Assembly (NCBI GenBank): GCA_002897115.2
Contig: BCIH01000007.1
Location: 302,726 to 366,725, forward strand
Source of the DNA: Prototheca cutis
Lineage: Eukaryota > Chlorophyta > Trebouxiophyceae > Chlorellales > Chlorellaceae
DNA: 64,000 nt
Direction of reading: 5' to 3'
Shown: piece by piece, positions 33,629-46,100 of the stretch
Position numbering within the stretch: position 1 is the stretch's first letter
How the letters are laid out: the number at the start of each line of letters is the position of its first letter
Notes under the pieces: generated by a model
Told to the model about the DNA's origin: nothing
What the model saw: only the letters and a program-made list of their open reading frames with translations
The model's database searches: none
Translations under genes and position numbers: made by a program

Positions 33629-34865
33629 ATGGCGGCCGCAAATGGTGCCGCGTCGGAAGTGATCCGGCGCCACTCCCGGTTGCTCTGCGACAACATAGGC
33701 GGTCCGTGGGCGGGGGGGGCCTGCTCTACCTGATGCTCGTCCTGCCAGCTGCACAGAAGCACATGATCCATGACCCGTGCACTCTCACAAACACGGCCAT
33801 GTCGCAGAGATCACGGGCCTGCAGAGCTCTTTGCAAGGACTGCATGCTGGACTGCGCTCGCAGCAGGAAGCGGCCGCCGAGGTCGTGGTGTGCCTGGAAG
33901 AGTTTGGACTCCCAAGGTGCATGGGATGTGGGGATCTGTGGCAAGAGCCCGATGATGCTGATTTGGCATGGTGGGGGTTTACTAATGGGTTTGAGCATGA
34001 GGCGCTCAACCACAAGAGGTCGGGTTCGACGAGCAGCATGGACCCTGTTTGCCCAACCCACACCCATGCCAGTGATCTGGGGGCCTGGGTGCCAGCGCAG
34101 TCGGAGCAGGGACTGGAGAGGCTTCCCGCGCTGCTCAGCGATGCCGAGTGTTTGTGTGAGTGAGCAGGTGGGGTGTGCGGGGTTGTTTACCTTTTGAGGT
34201 GTGTGGGGACGGGAATGCTGCAGGGGTTTGGCCACAGTTGCACGACCCGCTGGTCATGGGTTTGAGGAGTGAAACACAGAGCAGCACCACGTCGCCCGTT
34301 CCGCAGTGACAGAGGGTGAGCTTGTGGAGGCCTGCCAGCTTCTGGAGGAAACCGAGGAGGTTTGCAAGATCTGGCTGGCAGACCCTCGCTCGGCCGATAT
34401 GTACGTCGATCTTCTATTTTGAAAAGGGGGGATGTACTCGATATATCGCACTCTGCTGCCTGGATCCTCTATTCTGACATAGAAATTAATTGATTTGGTT
34501 TGTGCTCCTTCGATCCCCCCTCCCACACACACACACCCAGGACGCTAGTGCGGTGTGAGACTGTGTTGGCGTCAGTGGACAGGCTGCTTGGGCGGCTGGT
34601 GGAAAGAGCGGCAGCGCACCTCTGCGCCCCTGGGGTTGATGCGTCGGCGGCGCTGCAGGTCCTGGCCCGCACCTGCACGCCGGCCCAGGCCGCCAGGCTG
34701 CTGGGCGGGACAGCAGGAAGGACACCCATGCTGCAGAAGCTTTTGACTTTAGCCAGGCCGGCAGCCGAGTTCCCGCCGATGGGGGCTACCGGCTGGGCAC
34801 AGCTCCCGCAGTCACAGTGGATCGCGGCGCTGGAGACCGAGCTTGCCCGCACATCGTTTGATTGA
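33629..34865 (+). CDS. helical protein, possibly Exo84-like (cullin-repeat) fragment
   Basis: Four exons, 33629-33701, 33808-34155, 34307-34400 and 34541-34865, join in phase to 279 residues. An N-terminal helix (EITGLQSSLQGLHAGLRSQQEAAAEVV) precedes a linker with one CMGC motif. The segment LLSDAECLLTEGELVEACQLLEE followed by LASVDRLLGRLVERAAAHLC and ALQVLARTCTPAQAARLL is reminiscent of the Exo84/Vps51 'LLAE.RV.EAL..LE' and 'R..L...L...A' helices. Plant Exo84 is about 750 residues, so this gene would be much shorter, or later exons have been missed. If the resemblance holds it would act in vesicle tethering. It could equally be an unrelated coiled-coil protein, and I hold the function call loosely while the exon structure is well supported. 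Confidence 0.6.
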
Positions 34866-35315
34866 GGTGGCGTTTCGGGAGTGGGATGGCCGTTTGGTGA
34901 GCGGACGGTCTGATGCCTTTGGCATACACGCTAGGGTTCCAGCGGATCCCATGCAATGCCTGCTCATGAATGATTGTATTGTTGCGTTCCTTTGTAATCC
35001 AGAGGAGAGCACGGGGATGCAGCAAGCAAGTCCTGGGCACGGCATGGGTGTGGTCATGTGATGGGAGAGAGAGAGGTGGCTGGCCGGACCCCCGAGGCTG
35101 CGTGGATCGAAAGCTGGATACCAGCACAAGAGCAATGCGCATAGAACACTAGTCGATCGTGAAAGGCACTATTGCATCGACAACCGTGTGGCTATTTTAT
35201 CCCGAGCGAACGAGTCCCGTTCAACACNGGGGCAGGCCACGGGCGGAGAGGCCATCTCGGCGCAGTACCGCAGCATTGGGAGGACTGGCGCGGCCATCAG
35301 GACCTTGCCTGCACA
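34866..35315. other. intergenic, no gene called
   Basis: About 450 bp with one N. I looked for continuing exons of the preceding gene and found none I can defend. Confidence 0.35.
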
Positions 35316-36310
35316 ATGGAGCTTCACCACAAACTTAGGCGCGATCCATCGTGGCATCCAAATGCCTGCAACATCTGTGGGCAGGTCGGTCCGTGAGGAG
35401 GGCAGGAGGCAGGGAGCCTCCTGCTGGGCCGCATCATTGCCCGCAGAGCAGTTCGCTGGCCCTACACCGGCACAGCGACTGATTCCCGATCGTATGATGC
35501 ATGACATGGGCTTCACACCTCCCACCCCACGCCGTCCCCTGTGGCGCAGCTGGGGCACCAGGCGGCGCAGTGCAATGTGGGCACCATCAACTGGCGCCAG
35601 CTGTACGGCGAAGCAGCCTTTCGACTGACGCCCACTGTGTTCCAGTCGGACATCGATGCGGTGCAGCGCGCCCGCACCGTGGACTATACCAAGCTGGATG
35701 AGGCCGCCCGCAGCTGGGCCAAGGTACGCTGCTGGTGCTGGGCGTGGTTGGCGGATATGCCCAAGTCATCAGGGCAGGATCATCTTGCCCGACGCCCACA
35801 CGTAAACACATTTGCATGGTATCGTCTGCATTGGACAAGGGATTGTCATGGAAATGCAAAACCACACCTTTGAATGTGCTGCAGAGACGACAGGAGCAGC
35901 TTGACAACCCGGAAGCCCAGCTGCTGATGGGCATGGAGCCCGGGATGATGCCACCACCGGGAGCCATGCACCACCTCCCCCCAGCCTACGGAACCATGCC
36001 CCTCGCTGCAATGCCCGTCATGCCTCGGCCAGAAAGTGCGGATGGCGCGACGGCGACGGCGCCCTTGACCGCTGGAACTGGCGGGCCGGGGCCTGAGGCC
36101 GGCGGGGCAGACACAACGACGGCGACTCCTGCAGGAGGCGCCGCTGCGGTGCCTCCACCCGCGGTGCCTCCCCCCACGGGGCCACCGCCAGAGGTCCTGC
36201 CAGCGGGCTGGGCGGCAACCAAGGATGGCAGCGGCAAGACTTACTACTGGCACCGCGTAACCAAGAAAACCCAGTGGACAAAACCGACTGCCGAAACACC
36301 CATCAACTGA
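35316..36310 (+). CDS. CCHC zinc-knuckle and WW-domain protein
   Basis: Three exons, 35316-35384, 35550-35723 and 35885-36310, give 222 residues. A CCHC zinc knuckle is made by joining exon 1 (CNICGQ) to exon 2 (LGHQAAQC), with ligands C18, C21, H26 and C31. It is followed by GTINWRQLYGEAAF and a helix to WAK. The third exon is proline/glycine/alanine-rich (GMMPPPGAMHHLPP and similar) and ends in a WW domain at about 186-215 (LPAGWAATKDGSGKTYYWHRVTKKTQW, tryptophans separated by the usual spacing, then KP). Zinc knuckles bind single-stranded RNA and WW domains bind proline-rich ligands. The pairing with GTxNW after the knuckle is seen in plant spliceosome-associated proteins as far as I recall, so a splicing role is inferred. 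Confidence 0.85.
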
Positions 36311-36843
36311 AATTGTGCTTGTCTGTTGCCTGGTGTTTGGGTAACAACGGGGGCACGGCAGTGCATTCGTTGGCATGCTGGACACAGCACTCCTGGGTGC
36401 AGGCAGTGGTGTNACATGACCTTGGTGGTAGCACGCCAACCACCCAGTGGCGCTTGACAGCAGCTCTGGAAAGCACGTCCTTTGACAACACCGTGTGACG
36501 ACGCACCTGGTGGTGCGTGGTCNAGGGAATGGGACAGGTCCTTGCATGATGCTTAGGCGCACGTGGCAGTCAATGTGTGTTTGTGGGGGGGGCTCGGTCG
36601 GTCTATGTGGGACAGCAGTGTTCCAGGGGCCGTGGCGGCCCCATCGCAGACCTGTGTGCCAGGCCGCGGAAACCTGCCGCTCTCAGCGCTCTTTAGCTAT
36701 GCTTTGAAGTAATGGCAACAGGACGGGGTGTGTGGTACCGTCTCGTGCGCGATGGCCAGTCCGTGGGTCGGGGAAGACCCAGGAGGAGCCGTTGGTCGAT
36801 CTCAGACGCGGAGCAGCGCCTCCCACACGGGGGAATCTCTCGC
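36311..36843. other. convergent intergenic region
   Basis: About 530 bp between the WW-protein stop and the stop of the minus-strand RRM gene. Two N calls; nothing recognised. Confidence 0.4.
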
Positions 36844-38369
36844 TCAGTAGTCAGCGGCACGGCGCGGACGCTGCACGGCGCCAGGCCCTGTCCCTGGCCT
36901 GGCATCGACGGACAGCTGTGCGGTCGCGGCATCGCGCTTGGCCGCGCCTGTGGACGGATTGCGGGAGTACTGGATGCGCAGCGGGCCACGGTCGTTGGAT
37001 GCCAGGACCGTGCCCTGCAGCGCGTCACGTGCCGCTGTCGCCGTCGCAGTGTCGTCAAAAACCACAAACGCTGACACGGTGCGAGCCGTGCGCAGCAGGC
37101 GGAGCCGCTGGAAACCCTCCTGCGACCTGCAGGCGGTTGATGGTGGGGGCTTGGGGTGGTTAGCGTGACCATTCCTATCACGAGGACCATGCACATTGGC
37201 TTTGTCACTCATTGAATGGTATCATACAGCAGCATTATTTCGATGAAGATCACAGGCTTGNATGGGCCGTCGATGTTGTGACAGCCGGCTGGATGGGCAG
37301 CGGCTATGCCCCACTTCAGGAGNNCCCCCCCACACAGATACGAGAACACCCCAATCGCCCCAAGGGACTCGCATGAAGAGGACTTGGAGCTCCATCTCAT
37401 CGACGTTGTCGGCCAGGCCTCCCATGTACAGCGTGTTGCAGGGCGAATGCTCCCGCTGCTGCGGCACACCACTGCCATTGGCCGCCACCGGCGGCGGAGC
37501 GGCGCTGGCTGCGGGGGCATCGGAGCCGGCGACTGTGGAGGAGAGCAGGAGACGCGAGGTGCTNGCACCTTCGGAGCTCATGTTGGACCGGGACAGCTGT
37601 ACTCGGAGCGGGCAGCCAGCGTCAAACACGAGGCCGTTGAGGCTGGACACTGCCGTCTTGGCTGCCGTGGGGGAGGAGAAGAGAGCAAAGCCGATGGGAT
37701 GGGGCCCACGGGTGTGCAGTTGACAAGCCTGCCGGGGGAATTCCGTGTGTTTTGTGGTGGGGAGGAGGGGGGTTGGGGGAGGGGAGGGGGTGGGTGGGGT
37801 GACAGTGGCATCAGGAGCCCAATCGTACGAGCCGTACCAGGCGGCAGTTANAATCCATGGAACAGGCCAGGGATGCCAGCCTGGCATCAGCAGCACCGCA
37901 TGCACAGCTATGCATGCACAGAATGTCTCGTGATATTGTCAATCAGCGGTGGGAGAGCAGGGCCGAGCGAGACAACTGTCCTCATCCCAAATGGTCGCCA
38001 CAGCCCAACATCAGACCTGCAGCTTCCCTNCCAAACTTTCAAAGCCATGGCAACCCACCGACAGCGCGTGCGCACCTCATGGCCGGGTAGAAACCTCAAG
38101 AGATTCACCAACTCCCTTTCTTTTGTGTCTGGAGGGAGCCCCGTGACGTATATCGTCCGGATCTCGTCTGATTGCGAGGGCTGCTGGTATGCAGTTGCGG
38201 GCTGGGCAGGAGGTGGTGGGCCACCGGGGAAGGGGGGTGGTGGGCCCGGGAATGGTGGCATGTGGGGCGGCATGTGTGGTGGTCCAATTCCCCAGTGCAT
38301 TGGGGGAGGCGGATGAAAGTGTCCATGCCCCGGCATGGGAGGGAAGGACCCCGGCCAGGGGCCCGACAT
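36844..38369 (-). CDS. RBPMS/Scw1-like RNA-binding protein with two RRMs
   Basis: Three exons, 38369-38076, 37728-37373 and 37126-36844, give 310 residues. The first 65 residues are an extreme P/H/M/G-rich region (HFHPPPPMHWG, MPPFPGPPPPF). RRM1 (about 72-150) has RTIYVTGLPPDTKERELVNLLRFLPG joined to ACQLHTRG and PIGFALF. RRM2 (about 195-280) has NTLYMGGLADNVDEMELQVLF, SAFVVFDDTATATAARDALQG and RIQYSRNP. The RRM1 RNP2 'YVTGLP' and the 'F.L.P' helix are typical of the RBPMS/couch potato/Scw1 group, which binds tandem CAC sites in mRNA. The second intron appears to use a GC donor (TTCAT|GCGAGT), the only phase-2 donor in place. The gene is head to head with ELP2. Confidence 0.88.
37127..37372 (-). 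other. probable GC-AG intron in the RRM gene
   Basis: The acceptor CTGCAG|G TCG needs a phase-2 donor. No GT fits near the end of exon 2; AT|GCGAGT does and yields FMSQEGF, matching the RRM2 helix boundary. Confidence 0.6.
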
Positions 38370-38767
38370 CTCGGTGGGGCCCCACGCAGCAAAGTCGGTC
38401 GCCAGNTTTGGGAGCGCACCAACACAACGTGGTGCAGATCAATTGATCGCTGTCGTAACGAATAGGTCGCTCCGACACAATGGGCTGCATAATTGTACTA
38501 GATTGGTTGCCATTGGTGTTAGACCCGGACCTGGTCTACCGGAAGTGATAACCGCGCCCGCAATTCCAGTGGCCTCCCCTTAGGAACTGCGAGCTGGTAT
38601 TCGAGCATCCATCGTGGAGTATTCACAGCATGCCTATGCCCTTCACGATGCATTCATTTGATTATTATGTTGCGTTATCATCGCCGTTGAGCTGTGTTTG
38701 AAAAAAAGCGGCGGCTGCCGTCTTGAAGCCATGCAGGGTCTCTGGTAGGCCCCCGTGGCGGCTGCAA
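38370..38767. promoter_or_regulatory. divergent promoter region, RRM gene / ELP2
   Basis: 398 bp between two divergent start codons with no other gene. It must carry both core promoters. I see no TATA box. Confidence 0.6.
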
Positions 38768-41700
38768 ATGGTTGGGCTGCGGCAGTGCTTCATTGCCGCA
38801 GGGTGCAATCGGAGCTCCCTGGCTCTGGGATGGGGTTCCAGTGGCCTCATCGCCTATGCCGCACACAATGCGGTGGCCATCTACGATCCGCAGGTGGTGG
38901 GGTCGTGTTCGGGAATCCATCCTGCTGAGGGGGCGGACTGCGTACCCGCGTGCGGCTGCTGCTGTCCCTGGATCAGAATGGGAACTGGGTGCCAGATCAT
39001 TGTGCAAGGGGACCGACTTGTTGAGGGTGCCCGGGTTGGTGACGGAAATCACCGGCATTGCAAGGCCACGATTGTGGAGTGCTGCTCGTGGATCACTGGA
39101 AGACTCATCGTCGCCGCGCATTCCGCCTGCAGGCATCATGTGTGACGGCCACGCTGCTGGGCCATGCGGCAGTGGTGCAGTGCCTGACCTGGCTGCCGCT
39201 GGGGCGACCCGGCGGGCTGCAGTTCCTGGCCAGTGGAGATGGCGCCGGGCAGGTCCGCCTCTGGTGCCTAGAGGGATCCCGGNCAGCGTGTGTGGCCACC
39301 CTGCAGGCCGCGGGCAGTCCTCTGTCGTCGCTGGCAGCTGAGCGAGTTGGCGAGGGCATGGTCCTCGTCGCAACCTCAGCCGATCCTTCCACCGCATGGG
39401 TCTGGGTGCCCTTGGCCCCCGGGCCCGATGGCTCGTGGGAGCTGCCACGGGGTGATAATGCACTGGCACTGACCCGTCGCGAGACACACAGCGGCCGACC
39501 AATGGCCCACACTGCCGCCCTGTACTATCATGATTCGTCGGAGACAATCCTCCTGGCACTGGGGACCGTGGAGGGAGCGTCGGAAATCTACACCGCACCT
39601 GCAAAGGCTCTAGCAGCCGATGGTAGCCCCGGTTTTACCCCGGCAACACGACTTGACGGTCACACCGACTGGGTTCGGGGTCTGGCCTGGACTGGAGTGT
39701 CAGACGGCCGCCTGCTCCTTGCTTCGGCTGGCCAGGATCGCTACATCCGGGTGTGGACCCTAACACCCGTGGCACAGGGTGGGCAAGCGACAGTAGACGA
39801 CGCTGCTGCTCTTGCCGGACAACATGATCATCGAGGTGCCGGTGCCGTTGGTACAAGCACCGCGGACTCTGTCGAGGCCATGCTCACGCGATTCGCACCC
39901 AAGCCAGCCGTCAGCCTGGCAGATGGCTCCAGCTTGGTCGCAAGCCTCGAAGCTCTGCTGGTGAGCATTTATTTTTGAGCAAAGGGACTGTTTTGACTCA
40001 CATCAGAGCACCACCAATCGTCCAGAGACACCATCATGCATCATTTCCTTGCCTTGTCCCACCCCATTCTACTCCTCTCCTTGCAGGTGGGACACGAAGA
40101 TTGGGTGCTGTCGGTGGCTTGGAAGCCGGGCCAAGCCGGTGAGACACCGGTGCTCCTGTCAGCATCCATGGATCGCAGCATGATGATCTGGCAGGCTGAT
40201 ATCTCNGGTGAGGACTCTGTAGTGTCTTCAGTGGGATGGGCTGTAGGCTTGTGGGGGTTGGACACCAGGGGATCTGATCCCTAGCGCCCAGTCCATTGCC
40301 TCATATGCATGTCCTCCACCGATGTTCGAAGCGGGGTCGGCCTTGCGGTGCGCTCCATGTGCACCGCACTGTGGCCGGCCCTGTCAAATTCATCGGCACA
40401 GCACATTCCCATGGGTGGCACCTTGCTCTGGTTATTTTCCGCGCCCGGAGGGGGTTTCCTTGCCNCCCCGCCGGTCGCTTTCAAGGAGCCACCCAACATT
40501 ATTTTTCTCCACTGTTGTCTTTGAATTCATCCTGGCATGCTCTTGTTGCGAGGGCTGCTTGTTTACCCCCCATCCACCTACTAGACCCCAACTTTTTTTC
40601 GTACCTGCAAAACAGGTCTGTGGTTGTCCCGGGCGGCGCTGGGAGATGCCGGGGCCAACCATCTGGGCTATTATTCCTGCGCCTGGGCGCCAGATGGCCG
40701 GGCCGTCGCAACGCACGGGTACACCGGCTCGCTGCACATCTGGCGTGTGGCAAGCAACGGTGGCTGGGAGCCCATGCCAGCGCCCTCGGGCCACATGGCC
40801 GGCGTGGTCGACGCTGCCTGGGCCGGCGACTGCCTGCTCACCGTGTCTGCCGACCAGACGGCCCGGTGCTGGGCCCGGTGTGGCCGGGAAGACCGTGACT
40901 GGCGTGAGATTGCCCGGCCTCAGGTTCACGGACACGATTTCCACGGCCTTGCGGTGCTTCAGCCCGCGGCGGGGAGGACGAAAGCCACTCCGGCTGCAGC
41001 TGGCAAACCTGCCGGCAGCGCAGGGCCGGATGACNGTGAGCACACGACCAAATCCTGCCCAGAGTTTTGTTATGCGAGTTGCAGCGAGGAAAAGGTCATC
41101 CGGATCTTTGTGGCTCCCAGAGCCTTTCTTGCATCGCTCCCGGCGCTGGGGTGCACCCCTGGAGGTGTCCATCCCATCGACACCAACGACCTGAGCAGCA
41201 GCACCACTGGCAACGACACCGATGAGCTCGTGGGGGCCCTGGGCGCCATGTTGCCGGCACTAGGTCTCTCGAACAAGGCCGTGTACGAGGACGAAGAAAC
41301 AGGGACCGGAGCCAACGGTGGGGTTGACGGGAGCCGTGGCGGACAAGGAAGTAGGGCGCCTCTGCATGAAAATGCAGGTCCGGGGTCGTATGCCGCAGGC
41401 CCGGACTTTGCGCCGTCTGCCGCGCCGCGGGCGCTGCGATCGCCGCCGCTCGAGGAAGCGCTGAGTCAGTCGACCCTGTGGCCTGAGGCGAGGAAGCTGT
41501 ATGGCCACGGTTCGGAAGTGGCGACGCTGGCGGCACACCCGAGTGGGCGGTGGCTGGCGTCGGCCGCGCTTTCCAGTGGTGGCGCGGCTCGCACCGCGGC
41601 CGTCTGGATCTGGGACGCCGACCGCCGGTTTGCCGCAGCACANCCGCCGCTGGAAGCACACACACTGACGATCACGCGCCTGGCATTCTCCCCTAACGGT

Positions 41701-42351
41701 GGATTGCTGGCATCTGTCGGTCGTGACAGGACGCTGGCCCTCTGGCAGCTGCGGAAGGGCGTCGAGGGTGGGTGTTGCACAGTGCCCCAGCATCTGCCCT
41801 CTGGTTCCGGTGGCGAATCGCCTGCAACACCAGAGCAGCAGCCGTTTGAGCTGGTGACCAGGGTGAAGGCAGGGAGCAGGGTGCTGTACGACGTCGCATG
41901 GGCACCCGACGGTGTGACGCTGGCTACCGCCTCCCGTGACGGGACCATTGCGTTTTGGCGGGTTCAATATGTGGTCTCAAGCGAGACGAGCATGGTAGCC
42001 GGTGCAGCAGCACATGCCATCACGCTGAACAAGCTGTACGAATCCAAGCAGGACAGCCCCGTCAGGGCCGTGGCCTTTGGCCCTGCTGCTGGAACCCAGT
42101 CGTCTCCAGATGCTGACGCTGATGAACCAGCCCCTCTCCTTGTAGCAGTGGGNCTGGAGGANGGCCGTCTCCGGCTTCTGCGCTGCGGCCCCAACAGTGC
42201 GGTGCTCGAACACGAGCAGGAGGCGCACGCCGCACCAGTACAGCGTCTGGCCTGGCATGGTGACGACGACTGCNGCAGCTTCCTGCTGGCTTCCTGTGCC
42301 CTGGACGGGGCAGTCCGCATCTGGACTGTTCCCGGATCCCCGACCCCCTGA
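38768..42351 (+). CDS. ELP2: Elongator complex subunit 2 (WD40)
   Basis: Four exons, 38768-38893, 39133-39960, 40087-40207 and 40616-42351, give 936 residues. The chain is a double WD40 propeller. Repeats recognised include VTATLLGHAAVVQCLTWL, RLDGHTDWVRGLAW with ASAGQDRYIRVW, VGHEDWVLSVAW with LLSASMDRSMMIW, and a repeat with HGYTGSLHIW. ELP2-specific signatures are LGYYSCAWAPDG, ARPQVHGHDFHGLAV, VIRIFVAPRAFL, LPALGLSNKAV, STLWPEARKLYGHGSEV, TRLAFSPNGGLLASVGRDRTLALW and WAPDGVTLATASRDGTIAFW. ELP2 is a scaffold of Elongator, which modifies wobble uridines of tRNAs (cm5U formation); it does not itself catalyse. Several N calls (39283, 40206, 41035, 41643, 42153, 42162, 42274) each blur one residue. 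At 41035 an N precedes GTGAGC, but the frame stays open and I read through it. Confidence 0.95.
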
Positions 42352-43117
42352 TACTCTGTAGAATATTCCCCTTTTCATTATGTATGACATCCCTGACATG
42401 TTACAAACAACTCTGGAAATGAAAGGAAGGCAGAGGCAGCACCTCTTTTGGGAGGTGGCAGCGATGACCGNACGGGTTGCCCGTGGCCGGCTGANCAATC
42501 GGAAAGACAGCCCTGTCCCAGTCAGCAACCATGGCCACCGGCTCACATCGCCAGCTGGGTACAGGGGTTGTGCCGGGGACGGTTANCCCAAACAAGAAAG
42601 AAAGAGTACAGGCAGATTCTTGAGGATACCCCACTGAATAATGGGAAATAGTGCACATTCATTCCCCACACAGGCACAGTTTTTTTTTTCGGTTTTGGAA
42701 GATTATGTGAGACAGCCGACAAGTACACGGGCAGGGCAGAGTCTTCCTAGCGGGCCGCTCCCTCCCTGAGAATGCGGATGGATGGACGGGTCACTGCAGG
42801 CACACGGGACAGCAACAGCCACAGTGCGACGCGCGTAGTGGCTTTGCAAGAAATCAGGGTGCATCGGACAGTGCGCACGCGGACAATCCAGGAGGTGGTT
42901 CCTAATGTGGGCGAGAAGAATGGCGTGCATGGGGAAGTGGTTGGGTGGAAAAGANAAGGCTACACAGGCGTCTGCGCATTGTTCCTTTGGCGATGGATGG
43001 GGGCCCACCAGACCGAGGCTCCTCTGTCTGCAAGAAGCAACGGGGCCCATTGTCCCCAGTGTGGTGATCGACCTTTGTGCCAGAACGACGACGGGCACTG
43101 TTCACGACACCACAAGG
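42352..43117. other. convergent intergenic region, ELP2 / ATG13
   Basis: About 770 bp between two converging stop codons. It has several N calls and no gene. Confidence 0.45.
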
Positions 43118-46100
43118 TCAGGCGAGGGGTCGGTAGCGCGATTGGAAAGCNCGGAGCTGGGCGAGGCCATCCGCCAGCGTCAGCGGCGGCCGTGGCAGGT
43201 CGGGGCCTGCAGCCCTTTCCCTGACACCAGGGCCACCGCCTTTGGCCGGGCTGGCAAAGCCCAGGGGCTCCACGTCTGAGACCAGCCGCATAAAAGCGCC
43301 CACGATTGCGTCGCGGTCAGCCTCGCCGGCCGCCGGCTCTGCAGGCAACGGAAGTGGGCTTGACGCCTCAAAATCAGTGCCTGCCTCGGGGACACCCNGT
43401 TCCGGCTCGACNGCCATCGAAGCNGCAGAGTCGGGGGCTGGTCCCTGTGCTGCTCCTGCTGACACAGTGTTCGGCGCGACGACTNCGTCCCCGGCCCCGG
43501 AGCTGACAGTGGAAGACCGACGTGTGGATCCGGGGCCACGGAAGGAGNGGCCCACGCTCGCTGAAGGGTCGCCAACCCAGCCGCCATGCACCACGACAAG
43601 CTGCTGCTGCTGCTCTTGGGGCTGAGACCGCAGGGGGACTTGGGCCGTCATCACTTGCGGCAGCTGAAACTCGTCGAGGCGCATCGCCACTTGGTTTGCA
43701 ACAACTGCCGGGCTGGCCGTGAATCCAGCAGGAAGGGCTTTGCCGGTGGTGTGCAGACTGAGGGTCAGGGGCGGGGAGAACCCTCGGGCATCACCATCGC
43801 CACCGTCGTCGGTCGACTCCACGTCCAGCGCAAAGGGCAGGCTCAAATCATCCCCAGGCGTGGACGACAGCTGCACNGCCGAGACGCCGTCGTTATGCCG
43901 CGCACGGCCTGCCCCCCGCCGGCTCGCAGCGGCCGAGCCAGAGGTGTCGGCCCCCGCGACGGGACCGTCACCAGCACTGGAGTCGCCACCGCCGTGGGCG
44001 CCTGACGCCTGTGCCCCGCGGCCGTCGCTGCCAGAAGTCTCGAGCCCACCGGCGGAGCCGCTGGCGGCGCCTCCCAGCGACCCCGAGTACCGCGGCGTCG
44101 ACCCCGCCTGCATCAGCGCCTCCAGCCCTGGGTGGCCCATCGGGCTGACCGAGTACCCGACGCCCGGGGCCATGGTTGAGAGCNCGGCGGAACCGCGCAT
44201 CGAACTCAGCGCCCACGANGCCCGGCGGCTGCCGCTCGACCCGGCCAGGGCACCGCTGGGGGCGCTGGTGCCCAGGGCTGTGATNGCTCCGGCAGCAGCG
44301 GTAGCGGCGGNCGTTCCGCCGGCGGTTGTGGTTCCAGCNACGGCGCCATGCAGGGGCTGTGTCAACGCGCCAGAACCACCGCCGCCGCCGCTGCTTTCCC
44401 CCCCGAATCCCGAGGATCGCGAGGGCAACAGACCTAGAGCACCGGACCACGTCCGGGGTCCCGCTGAGGTCAACGTCCCACCACCACTGAGACTGCGTGG
44501 CAGCGACCCCGCGCAACTTCCCAGGGACTGCGCCGTGGGCGTCANGGCAAACGGCAGGCCACCGCCGGGGGAGCACGACTGCGCGTACCGTGCACTGGAA
44601 AGCNCGGCCGCACAACTGGCCGCGCTCGATTCCGATTCGAGTGGCAGCACGACGGGCGGCATGCTCAGCGCCCTCAGTTGNGGACTGCTCTTGATCCGGG
44701 GCCGGATNCCGGCGCTGTTTGCAGCAGGGCCACCATCATGGGGCGGTGCCAGGTGGACTGCTGTTGGGGCAGACAGCGGAAGCACACTGCTCCCGGATTC
44801 TCCACCGCCTGTGCCAGTGGCATCCCTGCCACTCAGCCCCGCCAGCACCGCAGCCGGCTGGCAGCCGGGGATGCTGACCGGCATGCTNGCCGCAGGACGA
44901 CCAAGCAAGCCNCCGCTGGAGGTGCGCACCGCCGCCAGTTCGCGCGTGACGACGACATCCGTTTGCTCACTTGTCAGGCCTTGGCCGTTCCAGCGCTCAC
45001 CACTGGGCTCCGTCGTCGGGCTGTCCACCCACCGCACGCCGACAGGCTTGCCAAACCTGGCCGGCGCGCTGCTGGGCTCAAAGCCACCGCTGCCTTGCGC
45101 CGTGGCGCTCGGATTCAAGTGTCTGGCAGCGTTGCTACTGCCGCTGAATGGGCCGCGGCCGGGCCTCGCCAGCGGGGGTCGGCCGGCGGGGGAGGATGCC
45201 ACGGGGGTTTCGCCCACACCCAGACCCGACGGCATGGACGCCGGGATGACCTCACCGCCTCCACCGCCCATGGCCGTCGACAACTGCCGTGGCTGGCCGC
45301 CGCTCGTCCGTCCAGCACCACCACCAGCCAGCACGCCGAGCCGGGAAGGGGAGGGGCCCAGGCCCCCGGAGCTCCAGCTGGCTCGCCGGATCCAATGCAA
45401 AGGCGACCCGCCGCCTTGCATCGGCGAATCTGGCGGTGCCGGCTGGGGGGCGTTTCGCAGAGGCGGTGGCGGCGATGCCAGTGCACCTGCGGCACCACGG
45501 CTCACGAGAACGGGGGCCAGGGCCGGCGCGGTCGTCGCGGGGGCGCTGCCCACAGGCGCCGACTGCCGCGTGGCCATGACAGGCGAATCGGGTGGAATGG
45601 CATTCACGCCGCGGTCGTCGTTGTCATGAGGGGATCCGGACCCGCCACGGCCAGGGACGTCGACGGCGGGTGTCCGGGGAGGCCCAGCCGACAGCGGTCC
45701 TGCGGTGCGTGCGCCGGCGCCACGAACGTCCGCCGTGCCCCGACTCGCGCTGCCGTCGATGGTGCCTGTGCGGGCAGTGCTTCGGCCAGCGGCCTTGGGG
45801 CCCATCCGCCCGCCGCGACCAATGTAGTCCGGGATCACGCGGGGCGCGGCCCCTGTCGCTGTCTGCTGCAGCACCGTCACTGCGCTGGCGGCTGCATACT
45901 CCACTGTGATGCAGAATCGACCCCAGGGCGTCTCCGCGGGGTGCAGGGCCTGACGCAACAGTTTTCCCTTTCGCTGGGACGTGGCTGTTGTGGCTGCGGC
46001 GCCGGAGGCCTTGGCTTCCCCCCTTGTGCCCTTCCCCGCAGGGCCCTTGGTCTCCAGGTCCCCCTCCCCAGCAGCGCCCGCCTGCAGACCACTGTGCAGG

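Noticed and set aside
41030..41060. possible extra ELP2 intron at NGTGAGC
   Set aside because: The frame stays open and the reading CPEFCYASCSEEKVIRIF matches the family without splicing; no acceptor in phase follows closely.
43719..45629. 636-codon open frame on the plus strand
   Set aside because: It is antisense to the ATG13 tail. The GC-rich, stop-poor sequence leaves several frames open, and the protein is pure low-complexity with no start context or motif.
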